From positions 124,001-188,000 of the forward strand of contig CALVBD010000001.1 in the NCBI GenBank assembly GCA_944325635.1: a stretch of DNA of 64,000 bases, written 5' to 3'. Made by a program: the position numbers and the translations under genes. The notes beneath the pieces are model-generated. The model made no database searches. It saw nothing but the letters and a program-made list of their open reading frames with translations, and was not told the origin of the DNA. This DNA is from Candidatus Gastranaerophilales bacterium (GTDB lineage: Bacteria; Cyanobacteriota; Vampirovibrionia; Gastranaerophilales; Gastranaerophilaceae). Positions 25,398-32,841 of this stretch are shown piece by piece (the first letter of the stretch is position 1; each line of letters opens with the position of its first letter).

Positions 25398-26261
25398 TTA
25401 CGTGTAAATTATTATGACAAATGAGATAAACCAAAGCGCCAGTGTCGTCAGTATGAATTTGTCTTTATAAAGTATATTTGTCGGTGAGCAGCTGTCATTT
25501 TCCACAAATGTCAGTTGTAAATATCTCAAAAATCCCGTGACAACAAAAATTGAAGTCAAATATACATATTGAGAATTAAACTGGCTGATGATTTCGTCAG
25601 ATAAAGTGTATAAAATATAAGTTACAATATTTATGGCTGCAGTAATTGCTATTGCTGCAAGTATGAATTCTTTGTTGTAGCCGTCGATATTTTTCCTTGT
25701 CTGCAAGCCTTTGCTATCCAGCAATACATCATCGTAGCGTTTTGCTAGTGCTATAAAAATTGAAATTAAGAATGTCAGCAAAATAAGATATTGTGACGGT
25801 ATGATATTCACGAGAATTCCGCCAGCAATAACTCTTATTACAAATCCGCAGGAAATTATAATTATGTCTACAATTGCGATATGTTTTAACCTTGCTGAGT
25901 ATAAAAAGTTCAAGAGTAAATAGGTTAAAATGCAAACTGCAAAAAGTTTATTCAAAATAAATGCTGCAAATAAGGATGTAACTAATAAACATACTGCTAT
26001 AAAAATTGCGGAAGGAATGCTTACCTCACCTGAAGCAATCGGACGTTTACACTTCTGTGGGTGGCATCTGTCCTCATTAACATCTTTTATGTCGTTTAAA
26101 ATATAAATTGAGCTGCTTGCAAGTGAAAATATTATGGCTCCGAGTGCAACCTTAAGCAGCAGGTTAAGCTCCAGCAGGTTTGCACTGAAAAACAGCGGAA
26201 GGAATAAAAATAGATTTTTTACATATTGCTTTACTCTAAGGAGTTTTAAATATTTTATCAT
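25398..26261 (-). CDS. Polyprenyl-phosphate phosphoribosyltransferase (UbiA superfamily, DPPR synthase-like)
   Basis: 287 aa integral membrane protein with about eight hydrophobic helices. YILNDIKDVNEDRCHPQK carries the NDxxDxxxD prenyl-diphosphate-binding motif. The N-terminal RVKQYVKNLFLFLPLFFS and HPQKCKRPIASG are typical of decaprenyl-phosphate phosphoribosyltransferases, which transfer 5-phosphoribose from PRPP to a polyprenyl phosphate. The product would feed ribofuranose- or arabinofuranose-type transfer, plausibly by the GT-C-like protein encoded just upstream (4-nt overlap). Confidence 0.82.
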   Translation of the reverse strand: MIKYLKLLRVKQYVKNLFLFLPLFFSANLLELNLLLKVALGAIIFSLASSSIYILNDIKDVNEDRCHPQKCKRPIASGEVSIPSAIFIAVCLLVTSLFAAFILNKLFAVCILTYLLLNFLYSARLKHIAIVDIIIISCGFVIRVIAGGILVNIIPSQYLILLTFLISIFIALAKRYDDVLLDSKGLQTRKNIDGYNKEFILAAIAITAAINIVTYILYTLSDEIISQFNSQYVYLTSIFVVTGFLRYLQLTFVENDSCSPTNILYKDKFILTTLALWFISFVIIIYT

Positions 26262-27514
26262 TTTTTGTATTCTTTCCTTACTCCGTCAAAACCTATACTG
26301 TAAATTATCTTTTTATGTCTTATTTTTATTCGTAATTTATTAAATTCCGGATTATGGTTTGTATAATAATACTTCTTTTTGACAGGATCGTAATTCAGTG
26401 TTTTTAGTGCCTGATTGTTGTAGTAATACGTAAGAGGTAGCTTATTATTAAAGTTAACTTCTTCTTTAAGTGTTCTGTCAGCAAAAACTTCTTCCTGAGG
26501 ATTATAAAGCGCAGGAAATGTATTTAGAACAAATTTAGCTACCGGTTGAAATTCGCAATGATTCCATGCATGACCTGTTTTTATGTGAATTAACCAAGGT
26601 AAAAGTATAATTGCAGAAAGTACAACAAGAATTATTTTTGTTTTATCCTTTATGTATTTAAAACTGTACAAACATCCAAATAAAAGTACTGGTATCATCC
26701 AATATGAATACCTGTGTATCAGCATTATTCCCGGATTCCAGTTTAATTGTGCTGAATCTATAACAGCAAATAAAACAACTGTGATTAACGAAATAATTGC
26801 ATAAATATTTCGTTTTATGACTGAATAAATTATCAGACCAAAAATTACCGGTACATAAATTATAAGTCCGAAGTTCAAATCAAAAAACAAGCTTAAAATT
26901 TTTGCAAGGGAAATTGTATGGAGATCTGTTGCATATTTCCCGATAAGACTGAATGTTCCAAAATAATAGTAGTAGAATATAAACGGAATAAATACTATAA
27001 GCGAGATTAACCCCGTAATGATAAATTTATTCAATTTAGTTTTTGAAAAATCTTTAACCAGATTTATTAATTCGCCTATGATTATTAAAAACGGAACTAA
27101 TGCTGCCGCAGGATTTTGTACGGAGGCTAATGCGGTAAAAAGTACTGCAGATTTGACTCTTTTGTTATAGTAATCAATCAGCCCTATCATAAGCAGAGTA
27201 AACGTAAATACCTCAGGGTGAGTCCATTTATAATAGAACCATAGCGGACTAAAATACAAAAGCAGTGTTAAAAAGATTTTATTTTTATCTTCCATTGCAT
27301 TATTGCGGAATAATATCCAGTAAAACATCAGTAAAATAAGCAACAGATTAGTAATTTTAAAGGCTTCAAGAGGATTTATGTGAAGTAGTGAGAATATCGC
27401 AACTAGAGGAGCGCAAAGCAGGGAATATCCCCAGAAGTGATACGAAAAAGCACCCTCACCCCGTGCTGAAAGCGCCTTGAAATAGCCGGCATCACGGAAT
27501 TTAAAGTATTTCAA
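26258..27514 (-). CDS. Polytopic GT-C-like membrane glycosyltransferase, probably N-terminally truncated
   Basis: 418 aa with about ten membrane segments. GEGAFSYHFWGYSLLCAPLVA resembles the segment that in GT39/GT83-like enzymes follows the first membrane helix and the acidic catalytic loop. That helix and loop are missing here. The only start near the beginning is a TTG (27514), and the open frame runs back without an ATG to the stop of the preceding 79-aa gene. So this is either a 5'-truncated gene or uses a poor TTG start. It should transfer sugar from a polyprenyl-phosphoryl donor, for instance the product of the UbiA-type enzyme downstream. Confidence 0.6.
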   Translation of the reverse strand: MKYFKFRDAGYFKALSARGEGAFSYHFWGYSLLCAPLVAIFSLLHINPLEAFKITNLLLILLMFYWILFRNNAMEDKNKIFLTLLLYFSPLWFYYKWTHPEVFTFTLLMIGLIDYYNKRVKSAVLFTALASVQNPAAALVPFLIIIGELINLVKDFSKTKLNKFIITGLISLIVFIPFIFYYYYFGTFSLIGKYATDLHTISLAKILSLFFDLNFGLIIYVPVIFGLIIYSVIKRNIYAIISLITVVLFAVIDSAQLNWNPGIMLIHRYSYWMIPVLLFGCLYSFKYIKDKTKIILVVLSAIILLPWLIHIKTGHAWNHCEFQPVAKFVLNTFPALYNPQEEVFADRTLKEEVNFNNKLPLTYYYNNQALKTLNYDPVKKKYYYTNHNPEFNKLRIKIRHKKIIYSIGFDGVRKEYKK

Positions 27515-27568
27515 CTCTTCTTGATTAAAGCTGTTTTTAAACCATGCGGCTATTGCGTAAAATTTTAA

Positions 27569-27808
27569 TTAAACTTCAATAAATAATCTTCTGCCTACTA
27601 TATTTTGTTTTCCGTTGTAATAGCCTGCAAAGTATCCTCCGCGTACCGGTCTGTTTTTTGCATACGTTGCACTGTTGTAAGTATTCCCGTTGTAATTTAC
27701 GAAAGGATTGTTCCCGAATGGGTTTGTAGAAGTCCCTCTTACCGGAACTGTCGTCTGCATTGGCGCAGGAACAAATACTCTCTGCAAAATACTTACTAAA
27801 TCTGCCAT
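27569..27808 (-). CDS. Small hypothetical protein (79 aa), Asn/Gly/Tyr-rich
   Basis: Begins MADLVSILQRVFVPAPMQTT, followed by an Asn/Tyr/Gly-rich part (NPFGNNPFVNYNGNTYNSAT) and YFAGYYNGKQNIVGRRLFIEV. The GAGGTAA SD before the ATG supports expression. No signal peptide or membrane segment. Not recognised. It sits 55 nt upstream of the truncated GT-C-like gene, whose frame is open right from this gene's stop. Confidence 0.5.
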   Translation of the reverse strand: MADLVSILQRVFVPAPMQTTVPVRGTSTNPFGNNPFVNYNGNTYNSATYAKNRPVRGGYFAGYYNGKQNIVGRRLFIEV

Positions 27809-27913
27809 TACATTACCTCACTTACTACATTCTTATTTATAAGAATTATTACAATTTTGTCATTATTTTATTATATTTAAGCTTAAAACTTCTTAATACA
27901 CATCCTCTTATTT

Positions 27914-27939
27914 ATGTATGTTTAGTTTTATGTTATTAT
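27914..27939 (+). promoter_or_regulatory. Promoter of the PurD-like gene (leaderless type)
   Basis: TATTAT at 27934-27939 ends 6 nt before the ATG at 27946. The -35 is weak (TTTATG-like, 17-nt spacer). No SD. Confidence 0.4.
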
Positions 27940-27945
27940 CTTTAT

Positions 27946-29190
27946 ATGGAAAATAAAAAGAAAAATATACTTATAATAGGGCATTCCGCCAAGGAGCATG
28001 CTCTGGCGCAAAAACTTTCCTCTTATGATAACGTGGAAAAAATCTTTGCATTACCCGGAAACACAGCGATGAAAGAGTTTTGTGAATGTGTTGATATCAG
28101 AGAAGATAATTCACAGGAAATTCTGGAATTTGTACTTAAAAATGAGATAGATTTAACGATTGCATCTTCAAACGAGACTATAAAATCTGATATTGCGGAT
28201 TTATTTCAGGCAAATTCCCAGTTAATATTTGCGCCTACGGCTGCCGCATCCGCTTTTGCCATAAGCCGTTCAGCCGCAAAGAAATTTATGTATAAACTCC
28301 GTATTCAGACTCCTAAATTCGGTATTTTTGAAAAACAGCCGCTTGCTATTGAGTATATAAAAAATGCACAATACCCTATTTTGATTTCTTCGGATGAGGA
28401 TTCCGATGTTAGTGTCAAAGCGGTTTGTTCCGGGGTTGCTATGGCTAAAAGATGCGTAGAAGATTTGTTTTTAAGCGATGAAAAGAAGGTTGTTATAGAG
28501 GATTACTATAACGGGCACGAATTTACTCTTTACATAATTACAGATGGGTATGAGGCATTGCCGATTGCAGTTTCTGCTGACTACAGATTTTTAGAAAACG
28601 GCGGCGGAGGTCTTTATACCTCAGGTATAGGGGCATATACTCCTGATTATAAGATCTCTGAATATGTTATTAATTCTATAATGAGTAATGTAGTATTTAA
28701 TATCTTAAAATCTCTTGAAAAGCGTGAAACTCCATATCTTGGAATTTTGGGTATTGAATGTGTGCTAAGAACTGATGATAGTTTTTATGTAACAGGATTT
28801 ACTCCGTTTTTGAAAGATGTTGATGCCGCTTGTGTTTTGAATTCTGTTCAAGATAATTGGCTTACTTTGTTTGAAGCATGTGCTGTCGGCTCTTTTGCTG
28901 ATGATTATTTTCAAATTCTGCATTCAAATACTTCATCTGTTTCATGTGTTTTGTCCTCAAGGAATGACGGAGAGGTTATTAAAGGGCTTAATTTAGTCGA
29001 TGAGTCTGTTAATATTATTCATTTTTCGACTGTTAAAAACGAGTATATGGAGTATTTGACAAATAAAGGACGAACTCTTGCTGTTACTGCAAATGCGGCT
29101 ACTCTTGCTTCTGCGAGAAAACTTTTATATGAAAATATTGATGTAATCGATTTTAAAAATAAAAAATATCGTACTGATATTTGTGATTAA
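27946..29190 (+). CDS. PurD-like ATP-grasp protein, active site diverged
   Basis: 414 aa. NILIIGHSAKEHALAQKLSS and KIFALPGNTAMKEF are the N-terminal blocks of phosphoribosylamine-glycine ligase (GARS), and GGGGLYTSGIGAYTPDYK matches its GGMGAYSP block. But where GARS has the metal-binding EFNxRFGDPE, this protein has YVTGFTPFLKDVD (about residues 278-290), losing the Glu and Asn ligands. The usual RxGDPEAQ end is absent. It may be a non-catalytic or repurposed paralogue rather than the purine enzyme. Start: ATG at 27946; the frame is open further upstream but the predicted -10 lies there. Confidence 0.6.
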   Translation: MENKKKNILIIGHSAKEHALAQKLSSYDNVEKIFALPGNTAMKEFCECVDIREDNSQEILEFVLKNEIDLTIASSNETIKSDIADLFQANSQLIFAPTAAASAFAISRSAAKKFMYKLRIQTPKFGIFEKQPLAIEYIKNAQYPILISSDEDSDVSVKAVCSGVAMAKRCVEDLFLSDEKKVVIEDYYNGHEFTLYIITDGYEALPIAVSADYRFLENGGGGLYTSGIGAYTPDYKISEYVINSIMSNVVFNILKSLEKRETPYLGILGIECVLRTDDSFYVTGFTPFLKDVDAACVLNSVQDNWLTLFEACAVGSFADDYFQILHSNTSSVSCVLSSRNDGEVIKGLNLVDESVNIIHFSTVKNEYMEYLTNKGRTLAVTANAATLASARKLLYENIDVIDFKNKKYRTDICD

Positions 29191-29235
29191 TCTTTTATCC
29201 GTTGATTTTTTTTTCAAAATCATTAATAAAAAAGT

Positions 29236-30300
29236 ATGGTCATTGGAGTTCGAAAAAATTATTATGCAATTTTGGGCATAACACCCGATAGTGATGCACA
29301 GGAAGTTAAATCTGCCTATAGAAAACTTGCGCGTAAGTATCACCCTGATGTCAATAAAGAGCAGGGGAGCGTTGAAAAGTTTAAAGATATATCTGAGGCT
29401 TACGAGGTTCTTTCTGATGAAAAAAAACGTAAACAGTATGACTTGCTGAATGGTTTTTATAAAACAAATAAGCAGAAAGTTAAATCAGAAGGTGCAAAAA
29501 CCGAGTATAAAAAGACTGCAGAACAAAAAGAGCAAACTGCTGAAGATTATAAAAACAAAGCAACTCGTCCATCTTTTAAAGAAGATAAAGAAGCTTTTCA
29601 AAAGAACGATTTTAAAAGTGCAATAAACGATATTCTCGAAGGTATTGCAAAAGAAAAGAAAAATAAAAAAACACCTAAAAAGGGGGCTGATATATATGCA
29701 GAAGTAACAATCACCCTGCAGGATTCGGTAAGAGGAACTTCCCGAGTTATAAATGTCATGCATAAGGAACTTTGCCCTAATTGTGAGGGCAGAAGATTTA
29801 TTAACGGTGCGAAATGCGGAGTATGTCATGGTACAGGAGAGTATATCCAGCATAAAAAGCTTACGGTTATGATTCCGAAAAATGTTAAAAATGGTACAAA
29901 GCTCCGAATTCAAGGTGAAGGAAACCCGGGCTTTTATGGAGGCGAAAACGGAAATCTTTATTTGACTGTTAAAATTGAACCAAATTCTAACATAAGAATA
30001 GAAGGGGCTGATGTTTTTTGCAGGGTTCCTATTACACCTTTCGAAGCGGTTTTAGGCGGACATATTTCTATACCTGTTTTTGATGGCAATATTTCATTAA
30101 ATCTGCCCCCTAAAACTTTATCCGGGCAAAAATTCAGACTGTCCGGCGAAGGCATAAAGACAAACGGAAAATTTGGTGATATGATTATTACTGTTGAAAT
30201 TCAAATTCCAAAAAGTTTATCTGATGATGAAATCAGACTTTATGAGAAATTGAAAAAGTTATCCAACAGTAATATTCGAGAAAATTTGCTACATGACTAA
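29236..30300 (+). CDS. dnaJ: DnaJ-family Hsp40 co-chaperone with two zinc-finger repeats
   Basis: 354 aa. A J-domain (residues 8-72) with YHPDVN near 35-40 holds the HPD that stimulates DnaK. A charged Lys/Glu linker follows (75-150) instead of a Gly/Phe region. Then come only two CxxCxG repeats, CPNCEG (about 180) and CGVCHGTG (about 193), where classic DnaJ has four. Two C-terminal beta domains end the protein ([26 protein letters not shown]). Likely a specialised Hsp40. No SD; TTGATT-17-AATAAA ends 5 nt before the ATG. Confidence 0.8.
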   Translation: MVIGVRKNYYAILGITPDSDAQEVKSAYRKLARKYHPDVNKEQGSVEKFKDISEAYEVLSDEKKRKQYDLLNGFYKTNKQKVKSEGAKTEYKKTAEQKEQTAEDYKNKATRPSFKEDKEAFQKNDFKSAINDILEGIAKEKKNKKTPKKGADIYAEVTITLQDSVRGTSRVINVMHKELCPNCEGRRFINGAKCGVCHGTGEYIQHKKLTVMIPKNVKNGTKLRIQGEGNPGFYGGENGNLYLTVKIEPNSNIRIEGADVFCRVPITPFEAVLGGHISIPVFDGNISLNLPPKTLSGQKFRLSGEGIKTNGKFGDMIITVEIQIPKSLSDDEIRLYEKLKKLSNSNIRENLLHD

Positions 30301-30961
30301 AATAAGAGAAATTTTTACATCAATACAGGGTGAAGGTCCCTATGTCGGGCAGAGACAATTATTTGTAAGGTTTTGCGGCTGCAATTTGCACTGCAAATAC
30401 TGTGATACGGATTTTGACGTTGACAAATCAGAGGATTACACTCCCAAAAAGCTTCTGGAGGTAATAAATTCTAGTGGAGAACAGTACATGGTTTCTCTCA
30501 CCGGAGGAGAGCCATTGATGTCGGTTAAGTTTTTAAAAGAATTCTTGCCTTTATTAAGAGAACAAGGACACAAAGTTTACCTTGAAACGAACGGCACACT
30601 TCCTGATAATTTGGCTGAGGTTATAGATTTTGTTGATATTGTGTCTGCGGATATAAAGCTCGAGAGTGCTTCTGGCATGGCTTTAGATAAAGAAAAATGC
30701 AAAAGATTTTTTCAAATAGGTGCTAAAAAAGAAATTTTCGCAAAAGTAGTTTTTAACGAACATATTGAGGATAGTGAAATTTCAACTGTGGCGGAGATTG
30801 TGAAACCTGTCAACAGTGAAATAATATTGCAGCCTCAGATGAAAGGTAATGATTTTGCCGTTTCTGTACCAAAATGTGAGGAAGTTTTTAATAAATTTCT
30901 CAAAATATATAATAAAGTCCGTATAATTCCTCAGGTTCATAAGTTTTTGAATGTGCGTTGA
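30293..30961 (+). CDS. queE: 7-carboxy-7-deazaguanine synthase
   Basis: 222 aa radical SAM enzyme. [20 protein letters not shown] is the QueE N-terminus, followed by C30-NLH-C34-KY-C37 for the 4Fe-4S cluster, SLTGGEPLM, and [10 protein letters not shown]. It converts 6-carboxy-5,6,7,8-tetrahydropterin to 7-carboxy-7-deazaguanine in queuosine synthesis. The other queuosine genes are not in this window. It overlaps the dnaJ stop by 8 nt. Confidence 0.92.
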   Translation: MTKIREIFTSIQGEGPYVGQRQLFVRFCGCNLHCKYCDTDFDVDKSEDYTPKKLLEVINSSGEQYMVSLTGGEPLMSVKFLKEFLPLLREQGHKVYLETNGTLPDNLAEVIDFVDIVSADIKLESASGMALDKEKCKRFFQIGAKKEIFAKVVFNEHIEDSEISTVAEIVKPVNSEIILQPQMKGNDFAVSVPKCEEVFNKFLKIYNKVRIIPQVHKFLNVR

Positions 30962-31012
30962 TTTATGCAGGAGTTTAGTTTAAACTTTTTATTGTAAAGA
31001 GGTAAAAATAGA

Positions 31013-31576
31013 ATGGCAGTTAAAAAAATTTTAAAATACGGAGAACCTTCTCTCAGAGAACCTTCTAAAGAGGTTCATAAAGTATCAAGAAAAGTAGCAG
31101 ATCTTGTTCAGGATTTATTTGATACAATGTATACTTTTAACGGTGTCGGGCTGGCCGCTCCTCAAATCGGCGTTAACTTGCGGGTTTATGTAATAGATGC
31201 ATCAACAAAAGACAATCCTATGAAGCCAATGGTCTTTATAAATCCAAAGATTATCAAAAAATCTGGTGCAGTTGTTGAGGATGAAGGGTGTTTAAGTTTT
31301 CCTGAAGCATATACCCCTGTAAGAAGATACAAAAATGTTACAGTAAAGGCTCAGGATATTAACGGCAGAACTTTTATTCTTGAAGCAAAAGACGGTTCTC
31401 TTTTGGCGCGTGCAATTCAGCATGAATATGATCACCTTGAAGGAATTCTTTTTATTGACCATTGCGTAAACAGATTTGAGGCTGATGAAATTCTCAAAAA
31501 ACATAATCTTCCTCCTGTTGAAGAAGATAAGTTATTGGATGAACCTGATTTGGAAGCGGAATTGAATAATGATTAG
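31013..31576 (+). CDS. def: Peptide deformylase
   Basis: 187 aa. Motif 1 GVGLAAPQIG (44-53), motif 2 EGCLSFP (Cys metal ligand), motif 3 QHEYDHLEG (two His ligands and catalytic Glu). It removes formyl groups from nascent N-terminal Met. SD AAAGAGGT before the ATG. It overlaps fmt by 8 nt, the usual def-fmt pair. Confidence 0.95.
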   Translation: MAVKKILKYGEPSLREPSKEVHKVSRKVADLVQDLFDTMYTFNGVGLAAPQIGVNLRVYVIDASTKDNPMKPMVFINPKIIKKSGAVVEDEGCLSFPEAYTPVRRYKNVTVKAQDINGRTFILEAKDGSLLARAIQHEYDHLEGILFIDHCVNRFEADEILKKHNLPPVEEDKLLDEPDLEAELNND

Positions 31577-32483
31577 AGTTGTTTTCTTTGGTACTCCAAA
31601 AATAGCTTTGAAATCTCTTGAGTACCTTTATAATTCTGATAAAATTGATGTTGTTGGTGTCGTGACCCAGCCGGATAAACCTGCAGGACGCGGGCATAAA
31701 ATTTCAATGTCTGTTATAAAGCAGTTTGCGCTTGAACATAATCTTCCTGTATTTCAGCCTAAATCTATTCGCAAAGAGCCTGAAATTCAAGAAGCTTTGA
31801 AAGCTTTAAAACCTGACTTTTTTGTAACCTTTGCCTTTGGACAGATTTTATCTCAAGAGGTTCTTGATATTCCAAAGTATGAAACCATTAATCTTCATGC
31901 CTCTCTTTTGCCAAAATACAGAGGGGCAAATCCAATTCAACGTGCAATTATTAACGGAGATAAAGAAACAGGGATTTGTACTATGATTACGGAATTAGGG
32001 CTTGATTGCGGAGATGTATGCCTCAAAGAGGTAATTCCAATTTCAGAGACAATGAATTGTGAGGATTTATTTAATAAAATAAGTGAGATATCTCCTGAAT
32101 TGCTTGAAAAAACTCTGGTAGGTCTGACTGACGGTTCAATCAAACCGGTTCAGCAGTGTAGTGACGGTGTTTGTATGGCAAATAAATTAACAAAGGAAGA
32201 AACTGCTATTGACTGGTCAAAATCAGCAGAAGAAGTCCATAATCTTGTTCGTGGTATTTATAAATTTCCGTCCGCTCATTTTATGTATCATGATAAGCTT
32301 GTAAAAGTTCTTCAGACTAAAGTTGTCGCAGGCGGAGGCAAGCCGGGTGAATTTGTTGAGATTACCAAAGACGGGATTAAAGTTGCCTGTGGTAAGAATT
32401 GTGTTCTTGTTATGAAGGTTAAACCGGAAGGAAAAGGCGAAATGAATGCCCGCGACTGGTATAACGGTTTAAAAAATAGGTAA
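31569..32483 (+). CDS. fmt: Methionyl-tRNA formyltransferase
   Basis: 304 aa. VVFFGTPKIALKSLEYL start, VVTQPDKPAGRGHK folate/substrate loop, INLHASLLPKYRGANPIQRA with the catalytic Asn-His, and the C-terminal tRNA-binding domain ending in DWYNGLKNR. It formylates initiator Met-tRNA. Translationally coupled to def. Confidence 0.95.
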   Translation: MIRVVFFGTPKIALKSLEYLYNSDKIDVVGVVTQPDKPAGRGHKISMSVIKQFALEHNLPVFQPKSIRKEPEIQEALKALKPDFFVTFAFGQILSQEVLDIPKYETINLHASLLPKYRGANPIQRAIINGDKETGICTMITELGLDCGDVCLKEVIPISETMNCEDLFNKISEISPELLEKTLVGLTDGSIKPVQQCSDGVCMANKLTKEETAIDWSKSAEEVHNLVRGIYKFPSAHFMYHDKLVKVLQTKVVAGGGKPGEFVEITKDGIKVACGKNCVLVMKVKPEGKGEMNARDWYNGLKNR

Positions 32484-32486
32484 ATT

Positions 32487-32837
32487 ATGGTAATAAAGGG
32501 TATTAGAGGCGCTATAACCGTAAATTCAAATACATCGGAAGCAATACAAGAAGCTACTATTGAATTGTTGTCTGAAATGATTAAGCGTAACAATATTGTC
32601 ATTGATAATATTTCACATGTTATCTTTACGCTGACGGAAGATTTGAATGCGGCTTTTCCTGCAAAATTTGCAAGGCAGCAGTTAGGGTTTGATAATGTCG
32701 CAATGATGTGCTTTCATGAACTTAATGTTCCGGATTCCTTAGCAATGTGTCTGCGTGTTCTGATTGTTATAAACTGTGATAATTCTTTTATTCCGGAATT
32801 TGTTTATTTAAAAGGTGCGGGAAGCCTTCGAAAATAA
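32487..32837 (+). CDS. aroH: Chorismate mutase, AroH type
   Basis: 116 aa, the standard length. VIKGIRGAITVNSNTSEAIQ (Arg near 7 binds chorismate), SHVIFTLTEDLNAAFPAKFA and CLRVLIVINCD are the AroH trimer blocks. It converts chorismate to prephenate for Phe/Tyr synthesis. It follows fmt by 3 nt at the end of the operon; no terminator is obvious before the convergent gene 4 nt away. Confidence 0.92.
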   Translation: MVIKGIRGAITVNSNTSEAIQEATIELLSEMIKRNNIVIDNISHVIFTLTEDLNAAFPAKFARQQLGFDNVAMMCFHELNVPDSLAMCLRVLIVINCDNSFIPEFVYLKGAGSLRK

Positions 32838-32841
32838 TATC

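Noticed and set aside
27760-27945. N-terminal extension of the PurD-like protein
   Set aside because: It is hydrophobic and unlike the family, lies opposite the 79-aa gene, and includes the predicted -10 box.
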